Of a stretch of DNA of 64,000 bases, positions 38,248-47,882 are shown piece by piece. Position numbers and translations under genes: made by a program. The notes beneath the pieces are model-generated. The model was not told the origin of the DNA. It made no database searches and saw only the letters and a list, made by a program, of their open reading frames with translations. How positions within the stretch are numbered: the stretch's first letter is position 1; each line of letters opens with the position of its first letter. Source of the DNA: Streptomyces cellulosae (GTDB lineage: Bacteria; Actinomycetota; Actinomycetes; Streptomycetales; Streptomycetaceae); assembly GCA_014655195.1 (NCBI GenBank), contig BNBH01000003.1, positions 1-64,000 on the forward strand, given 5' to 3'.

Positions 38248-38348
38248 CGCCGGCACATTTTGGCTACGGGTGGCGTCAGGCTGTGGACAAACGGTTCTCC
38301 ACATCGTGGGATGGATGCAGGACGTCCACGGCTGAGAGGTGGGGGCGG

Positions 38349-38849
38349 GTGGCATCTGAACAAATGGCCGAGGGACAGGAGGGGACGGGGCCGCTGCCGC
38401 CGGCGCGGCCCCTCGACGCGATCGACCAGGACATCCTGCGCATGCTGCAGGCCGACGGCCGCGCGTCGATACGGTCGGTCGCCGAGCGCGTGCACGTGTC
38501 CCGCGCGAACGCCTACGCGCGGATCAACCGGCTCGTCGAGGACGGCGTCATCCGGGGCTTCGGCGCCCGCGTCGACCACGAACGCGCCGGTCACGGCACA
38601 TCGGCGTACATCACGCTGAAGATCGTGCAGAACACCTGGCGCACGGTGCGCGAGCAACTCAGGCAGCTCCCCGGCGCCTCGCACATCGCCCTGGTGGGCG
38701 GGGACTTCGACGTCCTGCTGCTGGTGCACACGCCGGACAACCGGGCGCTGCGCGAGCTCGTCCTGACGCGACTTCAGGCCATTCCCGAGGTGCTCAGCAC
38801 CCGCACGCTGCTGGTGTTCGAGGAGGAGGACCTGGAGCCGCAGTGGTGA
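38349..38849 (+). CDS. bkdR: Lrp/AsnC-family regulator, BkdR-like
   Basis: This 166-residue regulator has an N-terminal helix-turn-helix (ASIRSVAERVHVSRANAYARINRLVEDGVI, here given in part as SVAERVHVSRANAYARI) and a RAM ligand/oligomer domain (HIALVGGDFDVLLLVHTPD). It is divergent from bkd2, the arrangement known for bkdR in S. coelicolor, where it represses bkd genes and itself. GTG 38349 with GAGAGGTG upstream is the preferred start. Alternatives are ATG 38364 or ATG 38283. Confidence 0.9.
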   Translation: MASEQMAEGQEGTGPLPPARPLDAIDQDILRMLQADGRASIRSVAERVHVSRANAYARINRLVEDGVIRGFGARVDHERAGHGTSAYITLKIVQNTWRTVREQLRQLPGASHIALVGGDFDVLLLVHTPDNRALRELVLTRLQAIPEVLSTRTLLVFEEEDLEPQW

Positions 38850-38869
38850 CCAGGAGCCGCAGAGGGCCC

Positions 38870-39337
38870 TCAGCTGTCCACTCCCCAGCGCCACACCAGT
38901 TCCCCGCCGACGGGTACGGCGGTCCAGCGCTTCGCGGCGGCGTCCAGCCGCGGCCCCGTCCTGGCCCGCGCTTCCGCGTCGAGCAGCGCGGGACCGACCC
39001 CGTGGCCCTCGGTGGGCTGGCCGCTCCAGGCCCGGTAGGCCCAGGCCACGCGCAGCTCGGCGTCCAGCACGGCGTCCCCGCCCCGGCGCAGCACCTTCAT
39101 CCCGGACCGGCGGTGCCGGCCGGGGTGACGTTCGAAGCCCTGGAAGGTGGCGCCGCGCGCCGTCGCGCCCCAGAAGCCGTCGTCGGTCCCGAGCGCGGTC
39201 TCCACCACCGCGTGCACCAGGTCGTGCGGCATCGACGGTCCGGCGGGCTGGGCGGGGAGCCGTACGTCCGGCCCCTCGTCACGCCGTACCAGGATCCCGT
39301 GCTGGTCGTCCGGCAGCGTCCGGAAGGACATCTCCAT
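38870..39337 (-). CDS. Hypothetical protein
   Basis: This 155-residue soluble protein opens MEMSFRTLPDDQHGILVRRD and contains HDLVHAVVETALGTDDGFWG near residue 40. I do not recognise a family. Codon use (GC-rich third positions) and its place between two well-defined genes support it as real. It is Arg- and Trp-rich at the C-terminus. Confidence 0.65.
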   Translation of the reverse strand: MEMSFRTLPDDQHGILVRRDEGPDVRLPAQPAGPSMPHDLVHAVVETALGTDDGFWGATARGATFQGFERHPGRHRRSGMKVLRRGGDAVLDAELRVAWAYRAWSGQPTEGHGVGPALLDAEARARTGPRLDAAAKRWTAVPVGGELVWRWGVDS

Positions 39338-39389
39338 CAGCGGGGAGGGTAGGCCTCCGGCCGCCCGCCGGTTTCCACCGGGGCGGCGG

Positions 39390-39992
39390 TCACCCGCGTC
39401 CGTCGCCCGCCTTGCGCAGTCCCCCGAAGGCGAGCTGCGCCACCGCGTCGGCCACCTCGCGCTCGTTCATGCCGCGTCCGTCCGGCCGGTACCACTCCAC
39501 GATGGAGTTGATCATGCCGAAGACCAGCCGGGTCACCAGCCGCACCTCTATGTCCTCGCGCACGTCCCCGTCGGCCGCCGCGGCCTTCAGCAGCTCGGCC
39601 ACCCGGTGGTCGAACTCCCGCCGCCGCTCCAGCGCCCACCGCTCGGTGTCCGTGTTGCCCCGCACGCGCAGCAGCAGCGTCACGTACGGCAGCTCCGCTA
39701 TCAGCACCTCGACCATGCGCCGTACGACGTACTCCAGGCGCTCGACGGGACGCCCCACGCGCGCGTCCTCCTCGTCGAGGATCCCGAAGAGACCGTCGAG
39801 CGCCCGGCTCACCGCGCGGCGCAGCAGCTCCTCCTTGCCGGCCACGTGGTGGTAGATCGACGACTTGGAGATGCCGGCGGCCTTGGAGAGGTGCTCCATG
39901 GACGTGCCGTCGTAGCCGCGTTCGTTGAACACCTGGACCGCCACGTTCAGCAGCGTCTCCGGGGTGTAGGTGTCCCGCTTGGCGGTCGTCAT
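39390..39992 (-). CDS. TetR-family regulator, PaaR-like
   Basis: This 200-residue regulator has a TetR DNA-binding domain (TPETLLNVAVQVFNERGYDG, then HLSKAAGISKSSIYHHVAGK near 35-54) and an all-helical ligand domain. It is translationally coupled to paaH (ATGA overlap). PaaR-type TetR regulators repress phenylacetate genes and are released by phenylacetyl-CoA, and their sites have the form ACCGNNCGNNCGGT seen three times in this window. The start is ATG 39992. Confidence 0.85.
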   Translation of the reverse strand: MTTAKRDTYTPETLLNVAVQVFNERGYDGTSMEHLSKAAGISKSSIYHHVAGKEELLRRAVSRALDGLFGILDEEDARVGRPVERLEYVVRRMVEVLIAELPYVTLLLRVRGNTDTERWALERRREFDHRVAELLKAAAADGDVREDIEVRLVTRLVFGMINSIVEWYRPDGRGMNEREVADAVAQLAFGGLRKAGDGRG

Positions 39993-41503
39993 GGGGTGTC
40001 CTCCCGCTGGTCGGTGGCGCACGCGTACCGGTGGAGCGCGAGGGACGGCGCGTACCTGCCGCACGGGTCCACCCCGTGCATCTCGTCCAGCAGGGCCCCG
40101 GCCCAGCCCCGGCCGAGGCGGCGGCTCCACTCGAACGGTCCGAGGGGGTAGTTCACACCGAGGCGCATCGCGGTGTCGACGTCCTCCTCGGTGGCGACGC
40201 CCTGGGCGACCGCCTCGACGGCGAGGTCGATGATCCGGGCCACCGTCCGCGCCACGATCATCCCGGGGACGTCCCCGATGACGCTCACCTTCTTGCCGAG
40301 CGCCTGGAACAGCCCGGTGGCCTGCGCGACGGTCTCCGCCGAGGTGTGCGCGGCGTGGGAGAGGGCGACGCGTGTGGCCCTGCGGTAGTCCAGCGCCAGG
40401 TCGAAGTGGACGACGTCGCCGAACTCCGCGGAGAGCTGCCCGTCGGCGAGGACGAGCTGGCCGCCGCTCGGCAGAACCAGGCGGGTGCCCTCGTCCTCCT
40501 CGGCCTCCCGGACCTCGATGCCCGCCTCGCGGATCAGGTCGAGCAGCTCCGCGGCGGGCCCCAGACCGCCCTCGGCGACGACGTAGGCGGGCGGCTCGGC
40601 GGGCTCGGCGGTGTGCGGCTCCGGGCGCTCGGCGCCCTCCCGGTGGTCGTACCAGCCGCGGCCCGTCTTACGGCCGAGGCGGCCGGACTCGACCAGCCGG
40701 CGCTGCGCCAGGGACGGCCGGAAGCGCACGTCCTGGAAGAACGCCTGCCACACCGAGTGCGTCACCGCCTCGTTGACGTCCTGCCCGATGAGGTCGGTCA
40801 GCTCGAAGGCGCCCATCCGGAAGCCGCCGGACTCGCGCAGCACCGCGTCGACGGTCGCCGGGTCCGCGGCCTGCGTCTCGTACACCGCGAAGGCCTCGGC
40901 GTAGAAGGGGCGCGCGACACGGTTGACGATGAAGCCGGGGGTGTCGGCGCAGGCGACGGGCGTCTTCCCCCAGGCGCGGGCGGTCTCGTACGCGCGCGTG
41001 GCGGCGCCGAAGTCGGTGGCGAAGCCGGAGACGACCTCGACGAGCGGCAGCAGCGGCGCCGGGTTGAAGAAGTGCAGGCCGACGAAACGGCCGGGCACGC
41101 GCAGCGCGCCGCCGATCGCGGTGACCGACAGGGACGAGGTGTTGGTGGCGAGGAGGCAGTCGTCGGCGACGACGTCCTCCAGCGCCCGGAACAGCTCCTG
41201 CTTGACGTCGAGGCGCTCCACGACCGCCTCGACGACGAGGGAGCAGCCGGCGAGCCCGGAGAGTTCGTCGACGGGAGTCAGCCGGGCACGCGCCGCGTCC
41301 CGCTCGTCCGCGGTGAGGCGCTCCTTCTCCACCAGCCGGTCGAGCCGGGAACCGATCGTGTCGGCGGCCTTGCGGGCCAGGCCCGGGGCGGCGTCGTAGA
41401 GCCGCACGGGATGGCCCGCGACCAGCGCGACCTGGGCGATTCCCTGCCCCATGGTGCCGGTGCCGACCACGGCCACGGGACTGCTGAGGTCGAGTGCTGT
41501 CAT
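39989..41503 (-). CDS. paaH: 3-hydroxyacyl-CoA dehydrogenase, PaaH type
   Basis: This 504-residue enzyme oxidises a 3-hydroxyacyl-CoA intermediate with NAD+ late in phenylacetate breakdown (3-hydroxyadipyl-CoA in the known pathway). The Rossmann motif VAVVGTGTMGQGIAQVAL starts at residue 9, and LVVEAVVERLDVKQELF and HFFNPAPLLPLVEVV follow. Two C-terminal 3HCDH domains are present (about 185-280 and 405-495), the second duplicated as in long PaaH forms. It is divergent from paaN. Confidence 0.9.
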   Translation of the reverse strand: MTALDLSSPVAVVGTGTMGQGIAQVALVAGHPVRLYDAAPGLARKAADTIGSRLDRLVEKERLTADERDAARARLTPVDELSGLAGCSLVVEAVVERLDVKQELFRALEDVVADDCLLATNTSSLSVTAIGGALRVPGRFVGLHFFNPAPLLPLVEVVSGFATDFGAATRAYETARAWGKTPVACADTPGFIVNRVARPFYAEAFAVYETQAADPATVDAVLRESGGFRMGAFELTDLIGQDVNEAVTHSVWQAFFQDVRFRPSLAQRRLVESGRLGRKTGRGWYDHREGAERPEPHTAEPAEPPAYVVAEGGLGPAAELLDLIREAGIEVREAEEDEGTRLVLPSGGQLVLADGQLSAEFGDVVHFDLALDYRRATRVALSHAAHTSAETVAQATGLFQALGKKVSVIGDVPGMIVARTVARIIDLAVEAVAQGVATEEDVDTAMRLGVNYPLGPFEWSRRLGRGWAGALLDEMHGVDPCGRYAPSLALHRYACATDQREDTP

Positions 41504-41559
41504 GTGCGCGATCCTCCCGCACGGTGTTTTCCACAGATGCGGCGGACCCCCTTGTCCCG

Positions 41560-41573
41560 ACCGATCGTTCGGT
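41560..41573. promoter_or_regulatory. PaaR-type operator between paaH and paaN
   Basis: ACCGATCGTTCGGT fits ACCGNNCGNNCGGT exactly. For paaN a candidate -10 (TACTCT, 41574-41579) follows directly, with TTGTCC at 41552-41557 as a possible -35, so a bound repressor would cover the promoter. Confidence 0.65.
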
Positions 41574-41664
41574 TACTCTAACTCTGACCGCCCGTTCCTG
41601 ACTACGTTTCCGCACAGGTCCCAGAGCTCGACGAAGAGTTCTCCAGACGAGGAGTTGGTCCCCC

Positions 41665-43356
41665 ATGGCCGCCGAACTCACCGCGCACGAGCTGATCGCC
41701 CGCCACCGTCCCACCCTGGACCAGGCCCTGGAAGCGATCCGCACGCGCGCGTACTGGTCCCCGCACCCCGAGCACCCGAAGGCGTACGGGGAGAACGGCA
41801 GCCTGGACATGGCCGCGGGCAAGGCCGCCTTCGACGCCCTGCTCGGCAGCCGCATCGAGCTGGACCAGCCCGGGACGGACGGCTGGGTGGACGGCGAGAC
41901 CTCCCCGTACGGCGTCGAACTGGGCGTCAGCTACCCGCACGCGGACCTGGACGTGCTGCTGCCGGCGATGAAGGCCGGGATGCGCGCCTGGCGTGACGCG
42001 GGCGCGGAGACCCGCGCGGTGGTCTGTCTGGAGATCCTCAAGCGGATCAGCGACCGGACCATGGAGTTCGCCCAGGCGGTCATGCACACCTCCGGCCAGG
42101 CGTTCATGATGGCCTTCCAGGCCGGCGGCCCGCACGCGCAGGACCGCGGCATGGAGGCCGCCGCCTACGCGTACGTGGAGCAGGTGCGCACGCCGGACAC
42201 CGCGGAGTGGACCAAGCCGCAGGGCAAGCGGGACCCGCTCGCCCTCACCAAGCGGTTCGTCCCGGTGCCGCGCGGCATCGGCCTGGTCATCGGCTGCAAC
42301 ACCTTCCCGACGTGGAACGGCTACCCGGGCCTGTTCGCCTCCCTGGCCACGGGCAACGCGGTCCTGGTCAAGCCGCACCCGCGCGCGGTGCTGCCGCTCG
42401 CGCTCACCGTGCAGGTCGCCCGCCAGGTGCTCGCCGAGGCCGGCTTCGACCCGAACCTGGTGGCGCTGGCCGCCGAGCGGCCCGGCGAGGGCATCGCCAA
42501 GACGCTCGCCACGCGCCCGGAGATCCGGATCATCGACTACACGGGCTCGACGGAGTTCGGCGACTGGCTGGAGAGCAACGCGCGCCAGGCGCAGGTGTAC
42601 ACGGAGAAGGCCGGCGTCAACACGGTGATCGTCGAGTCCACCGACGACTACCAGGGGATGCTGTCCAACCTGGCGTTCTCCCTGTCCCTGTACAGCGGCC
42701 AGATGTGCACCACCCCGCAGAACCTGCTGGTCCCCCGCGACGGCATCACCACCGACCAGGGCCCGAAGTCCTTCGACGAGGTCGCCGCCGACCTGGCCAA
42801 GGCCGTCGACGGCCTGCTCGGCGACGACGCCCGGGCGAACGCCCTGCTGGGCGCGATCGTCAACCCGGACGTGAAGGCACGCCTGGAGGCCGCCGCCGGT
42901 CTCGGCGAGGTCGCGCTCGCCTCCCGTGAGATCACCAACCCGGAATTCCCGGGCGCGGTGGTGCGCACGCCGGTGATCGTGAAGCTGGACGGCTCCAAGC
43001 CGGACGCCGAGGCCGCCTATATGAGCGAGTGCTTCGGCCCGGTCTCCTTCCTGGTCGCCGTGGACTCGGCCGCCGACGCGACGGAGCTGCTGCGGCGCAC
43101 GATCCGTGAGAAGGGCGCGATGACCGTCGGCGCGTACACGACCTCCCCGGAGGTCGAGGAGGCCGTGACGGAGGTCTGCCTGGAGGAGGCCGCGCAGCTC
43201 TCGCTGAACCTCACCGGCGGGGTCTACGTCAACCAGACGGCCGCCTTCTCCGACTTCCACGGCTCCGGCGGCAACCCGGCGGCCAACGCGGCCCTGTGCG
43301 ACGGCGCCTTCGTCGCCAACCGCTTCCGGGTGGTCGAGGTGCGCAAGGAGGCCTGA
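41665..43356 (+). CDS. paaN: Phenylacetate degradation protein PaaN (aldehyde dehydrogenase-like)
   Basis: This 563-residue member of the aldehyde dehydrogenase superfamily belongs to the PaaN subgroup. VIGCNTFPTWNGYPGLFASL near residue 212 and SGQMCTTPQNLLV near 348 (with the catalytic Cys) are the key segments, and YTGSTEFGDW replaces the usual GST motif. It is thought to oxidise the ring-opened semialdehyde in the CoA pathway. The window has no PaaZ fusion, so PaaN may fill that step. GAGGAG precedes ATG 41665. Confidence 0.9.
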   Translation: MAAELTAHELIARHRPTLDQALEAIRTRAYWSPHPEHPKAYGENGSLDMAAGKAAFDALLGSRIELDQPGTDGWVDGETSPYGVELGVSYPHADLDVLLPAMKAGMRAWRDAGAETRAVVCLEILKRISDRTMEFAQAVMHTSGQAFMMAFQAGGPHAQDRGMEAAAYAYVEQVRTPDTAEWTKPQGKRDPLALTKRFVPVPRGIGLVIGCNTFPTWNGYPGLFASLATGNAVLVKPHPRAVLPLALTVQVARQVLAEAGFDPNLVALAAERPGEGIAKTLATRPEIRIIDYTGSTEFGDWLESNARQAQVYTEKAGVNTVIVESTDDYQGMLSNLAFSLSLYSGQMCTTPQNLLVPRDGITTDQGPKSFDEVAADLAKAVDGLLGDDARANALLGAIVNPDVKARLEAAAGLGEVALASREITNPEFPGAVVRTPVIVKLDGSKPDAEAAYMSECFGPVSFLVAVDSAADATELLRRTIREKGAMTVGAYTTSPEVEEAVTEVCLEEAAQLSLNLTGGVYVNQTAAFSDFHGSGGNPAANAALCDGAFVANRFRVVEVRKEA

Positions 43357-43362
43357 GCCTCC

Positions 43363-44166
43363 TCAGGCGGGTGCGCCCCCGGTGGCGCACCAGTGGTACA
43401 GCGTCATGGCCACACTGGTCGCGAGGTTGTAACTGGAGACCTGGGGGCGCATCGGCAGCGCCACCAGATGGTCGGCCCGCGCCCGCAGCTCCGCCGAGAG
43501 CCCGGTGCGCTCGGAGCCGAAGGCGAGCAGCGCCTCGTCCGGCAGCTTCAGGGAGCGGATGTCCTCGCCCTCCGGGTCCAGCGCGAAGAGCGGCCCGGGC
43601 GGCAGCTCGTCCACGGTCAGGCGTTCCACGGCGGTGGCGAAGTGCAGCCCCGCGCCCCCGCGCACCACGGTGGGGTGCCAGGGGTCCAGCGTCCCGGTGG
43701 TGACCACGCCGGTCGCCCCGAAGCCGGCGGCCAGCCGGACCACGGCGCCCGCGTTGCCCAGGTTGCGCGGCTGGTCCAGGACCACCACGGGCGCGGTGCG
43801 CGGCGCGTACGCCAGCTTCGCCAGGTTGCCCGCGCGGTCCGGCCGTACGGCGAGCGCCGCGACGGCCGTGGGGTGCGGCCGCGGCACCAGCGAGGCGTAC
43901 GTCGCGTGCGACACCTCCGCGAGCAGCTCCGCCAGCGCGTCCCGTACGTCCGCGGCCAGCTCGTCGGCGAGCGCAAGGGCGGCGGCCCGGTCGGCGGTGA
44001 CCGCGACGAGCACCTCGGCCCCGAAGCGCACGGCGTGCTTGAGCGCGTGGAAGCCGTCGAGCAGCACGGCGTCCGGCGCGGCCCGGCGCCATACGGCCAC
44101 CGGATCCACCTGGTTCTCCGGGTCCTCCGAGGTCGCGGCGGACGGGTCGTGGGCGGGGTCGGTCAT
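43363..44166 (-). CDS. TrmH/SpoU-family RNA methyltransferase
   Basis: This 267-residue SPOUT methyltransferase has the three knot motifs: VVLDQPRNLGNAGAVVRLA near 127, LLAFGSERTGLSAEL near 212 and LPMRPQVSSYNLATSVAMTL near 237. The N-terminal half is a substrate-binding domain. It should 2'-O-methylate tRNA or rRNA using S-adenosylmethionine. Its stop is 6 bp from the paaN stop on the other strand, and it separates paaN from the HTTM pair without an obvious functional link. Confidence 0.9.
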   Translation of the reverse strand: MTDPAHDPSAATSEDPENQVDPVAVWRRAAPDAVLLDGFHALKHAVRFGAEVLVAVTADRAAALALADELAADVRDALAELLAEVSHATYASLVPRPHPTAVAALAVRPDRAGNLAKLAYAPRTAPVVVLDQPRNLGNAGAVVRLAAGFGATGVVTTGTLDPWHPTVVRGGAGLHFATAVERLTVDELPPGPLFALDPEGEDIRSLKLPDEALLAFGSERTGLSAELRARADHLVALPMRPQVSSYNLATSVAMTLYHWCATGGAPA

Positions 44167-44176
44167 GCCGAGCAGC

Positions 44177-45439
44177 CTACGTGCGCGGGCCGGGCACCTT
44201 GCCGGTCACCGGAGCGGCCTCCGCCGGACCCACGGCGGGCGGACCGCCGGGAGCACCGTCCGGGCGCCGCTGCTGCGGGACGGCAGCCGCAGTCCCGTGC
44301 CCGCCCGGCCGCAGCCGCTCCCGCGCGCGTACGGCCAGGCGGCCGACACGGCGCAGGAAGGCCGTGGGGAGGAAGACCGCGTCGGCCGCGATCATCGCCA
44401 GGGAGAAGAAGGGCAGTCCGAGCACCACGGCGATCACCGCGTGCTCCAGGATCATGAAGGCCAGCAGGACGTTCTTGACCCGCCGGTTGAACAGCGTGAA
44501 CGGGAAGGCGACCTGCACCACCACGGTCACATAGGTCACCAGCATCACCAGCGTGCCGCTCGCGGTGAACAGCTCCGCCAGAGACGGCCAGGGGGAGAAG
44601 TACTCGAGGTTCAGCGGGTAGTGGACCGCGGTGCCGTCCTGCCAGCGGGAGCCCTGGACCTTGTACCAGCCCGCCGTGGCGTAGATCAGACACGCCTCCG
44701 CCATGATCACGAGCAGCGCGCCGTTGTGCACGACGTTCGCGACCACGTCCAGCAGGACGCGCGGCTGGTCCGTCCTCGCCAGGCGCCCGACCAGCCACCA
44801 CACGGCCTGCCCGAGCCACACCGCCCACAGCAGCGCGGGTATGAACCAGTCGCCGTCCGTCCGGCCCGACAGCGACCCCAGGAGCAGCACGAAGCCGAGG
44901 ACCGCCCAGAGCGCGGGGCCCGCCCGGTCGGGCGTCCGTTCCCCACGCGCGCGTGCCTCCGCGGCCCGGCGCGCCCGCCGCGCGTCCAGCGACCAGACCC
45001 GGCCGCAGCGGGTGAAGACCAGGTAGACGGCCATGATGTGCACGACGTTGTCGCCGCCGTCGCCCATGAACACGCTGCGGTTCTGCAGGGTGAGGACGCC
45101 CACCATGAACAGCGCCGCCATGGTGCGGGTGCGCCAGCCGAGCAGCAGCAGAAGGCTGAACAGCACCGCCAGCGCGTAGACCGCCTCGAACCAGACCTGG
45201 CTGTCCGACCAGAGCAGCACGGTGAAGGCGTCGTTCTCCCCGACCAGCTGCGCGGCGAGGTCCCAGGACCAGGGGCCGGCGGGGCCGTAGAGCTCCTGCC
45301 GGTGGGGGTACTCCCGCAGGAGGAACAGCAGCCAGGTCAGGCCGAGGCCGATGCGCAGCACGGCGGTCTGGTACGGGCCGAGCGCGAAGTCGGTGACCCG
45401 GGCGATCGCCCGGGAGACCGCCAGCGACAGGCGGTTCAT
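44177..45439 (-). CDS. HTTM-domain membrane protein (vitamin K carboxylase-like)
   Basis: This 420-residue polytopic protein has at least eight hydrophobic helices and the HTTM (horizontally transferred transmembrane) domain of the gamma-carboxylase superfamily: LGPYQTAVLRIGLGLTWLLF near 20 and YKVQGSRWQDGTAVHYPLNL near 260, with tryptophan-rich loops. The C-terminus is a disordered Pro/Ala tail. Its ATG overlaps the stop of the upstream DUF5819 gene, so they are a coupled pair. The bacterial role is unknown. Carboxylation is not implied. Confidence 0.85.
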   Translation of the reverse strand: MNRLSLAVSRAIARVTDFALGPYQTAVLRIGLGLTWLLFLLREYPHRQELYGPAGPWSWDLAAQLVGENDAFTVLLWSDSQVWFEAVYALAVLFSLLLLLGWRTRTMAALFMVGVLTLQNRSVFMGDGGDNVVHIMAVYLVFTRCGRVWSLDARRARRAAEARARGERTPDRAGPALWAVLGFVLLLGSLSGRTDGDWFIPALLWAVWLGQAVWWLVGRLARTDQPRVLLDVVANVVHNGALLVIMAEACLIYATAGWYKVQGSRWQDGTAVHYPLNLEYFSPWPSLAELFTASGTLVMLVTYVTVVVQVAFPFTLFNRRVKNVLLAFMILEHAVIAVVLGLPFFSLAMIAADAVFLPTAFLRRVGRLAVRARERLRPGGHGTAAAVPQQRRPDGAPGGPPAVGPAEAAPVTGKVPGPRT

Positions 45440-46269
45440 CCGATGCCTCCCCGGGTCTCGCCCTCCGGCAGCAGCCACCAGGGCAGCACCCGGTACACGG
45501 CCTTGTCCGACACCTTCTCGCCGCTCCACGAAGGCGGCGGCACCTGGGTGGTGCGCGAGCGCACCTGGACGCGCGCGACCTCGCCGTCCGCCCCCGCCGC
45601 GTCGGCCCGGTCCAGCCGCATCGCCATGATCCGCCGCAGATACGACTCGGACAGCGCCCCGCGCAGGCCCACCGGGCGGTTGTCGTCGTCGTGCGTGGAG
45701 ACGTAGAAGTCCCAGGCGCGGCGCAGCTCGTTCTGCTGGGTGTGGCTGGGCGCCGGGTTGCCGTCGATGTCCCGGCCGTCCTGCGCCGAGAGGTCGTACC
45801 AGCCGGTGGTGCGGCTCGTTCCGTCCGGGGTGCGGATCTCTGCCCTGACCTGCACGGACACATTCTGCTGGAGCGGGTTCGGGGCGAACAGCTTCCAGTT
45901 CTGCTCGAACTCCGGGTAGATCCAGTCGGCGATCGTCTCGCTGTGCTTCTTGCTCACCGTGTTCGGCGGCGCCACATGCAGGAACGTCATGCCGAGGTGC
46001 ACGCAGACCCCGACGGCGACGGCCGTGAGGGCGAGGGCGGCTCCGATCTGGTAGCGAAAGGAGAGGGCGGCGACGCCGGTGCGGGGGCCGTCGGAGGGGT
46101 CCGTCGGCGGCTCGGCCGTCCCCTCGGCTTCCGGTGACGGCTGCGGCTCCTCCGTCGCGGGAGGCTCGTCCGCCGGCACCACGGGCCCCGGCAGCGGGGC
46201 GCGCGGTCCCGGCACGCCCGGCTCCGCGGGCCCGTGCCGGGCGTCCGAGCCCTTGTCCTGCGCGTCCAT
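45436..46269 (-). CDS. DUF5819 family membrane protein
   Basis: This 277-residue protein has a Pro/Glu-rich cytoplasmic N-terminus (about 1-65), one membrane helix near 72-95 ([20 protein letters not shown]) and an extracytoplasmic domain with [20 protein letters not shown] near 118, a typical DUF5819 segment. It ends by overlapping the HTTM gene, a pairing that suggests a joint membrane complex. The start is ATG 46269. No biochemical role is known to me. Confidence 0.85.
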   Translation of the reverse strand: MDAQDKGSDARHGPAEPGVPGPRAPLPGPVVPADEPPATEEPQPSPEAEGTAEPPTDPSDGPRTGVAALSFRYQIGAALALTAVAVGVCVHLGMTFLHVAPPNTVSKKHSETIADWIYPEFEQNWKLFAPNPLQQNVSVQVRAEIRTPDGTSRTTGWYDLSAQDGRDIDGNPAPSHTQQNELRRAWDFYVSTHDDDNRPVGLRGALSESYLRRIMAMRLDRADAAGADGEVARVQVRSRTTQVPPPSWSGEKVSDKAVYRVLPWWLLPEGETRGGIG

Positions 46270-46581
46270 TCCGCCCCGATCCCCGAGTCCCCGGTCCCTT
46301 GCCGCGTCCGCCCCGCCCTGAGGCCTCGCCGTGCGGGGCCACGACGGCTCCGCCGCGTCGCACGGAACGGTACTCAGCCCCGGCCGCCCGGACACAGTCC
46401 CGTCGGCGCTCCGTCCCGTGGCGGTCACCACATCCGGCCGGCCGACGGGCGCCGGCGGCCGGCACCGGCAGGTTATCCACAGCGGTTGACACCTCGCGGC
46501 CCCCGTCTCACCATGGAACCGCACGAACCGAACGATCGGTCGGGAGCGTGCTCCGGGAAGCACCAGGTCGAGGGGGACCCC
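46270..46581. promoter_or_regulatory. Divergent control region of paaA and the DUF5819 gene
   Basis: This 312-bp gap holds no gene. A candidate rightward promoter has TTGACA at 46486-46491 and, 17 nt on, CACCAT at 46509-46514. The paa palindrome at 46527-46540 lies just downstream, where a repressor would block the start. Confidence 0.5.
46527..46540. promoter_or_regulatory. PaaR-type operator upstream of paaA
   Basis: ACCGAACGATCGGT fits ACCGNNCGNNCGGT exactly and is the reverse complement of the site before paaN. It lies 41 bp before the paaA start codon. Confidence 0.7.
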
Positions 46582-47594
<1,013 letters not shown>

Positions 47595-47598
<4 letters not shown>

Positions 47599-47882
47599 CC
47601 CACACCGACTGGCCGCTGTGGGAGGTCTTCGTGCGCTCCCGCCGGGGCCTGTCCCACACCCACGCCGGCAGCCTGCACGCCCCGGACGCGGAGCTCGCCC
47701 TGCGCAACGCGCGCGATCTGTACACCCGCCGCGGCGAGGGCGTCTCCATCTGGGTCGTGCCGTCCTCCGCCGTCACGGCCTCCTCGCCCGACGAGAAGGA
47801 CCCCTTCTTCGAGCCGTCCGCCGACAAGCCCTACCGGCACCCGACCTTCTACGAGATCCCCGAGGGGGTGCAGCACCTGTGA
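47595..47882 (+). CDS. paaB: Phenylacetyl-CoA epoxidase subunit PaaB
   Basis: This 95-residue subunit has the conserved [20 protein letters not shown] opening and [20 protein letters not shown]. It bridges PaaAC dimers in the epoxidase. Its ATG overlaps the paaA stop and its stop overlaps the paaC start. Confidence 0.95.
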
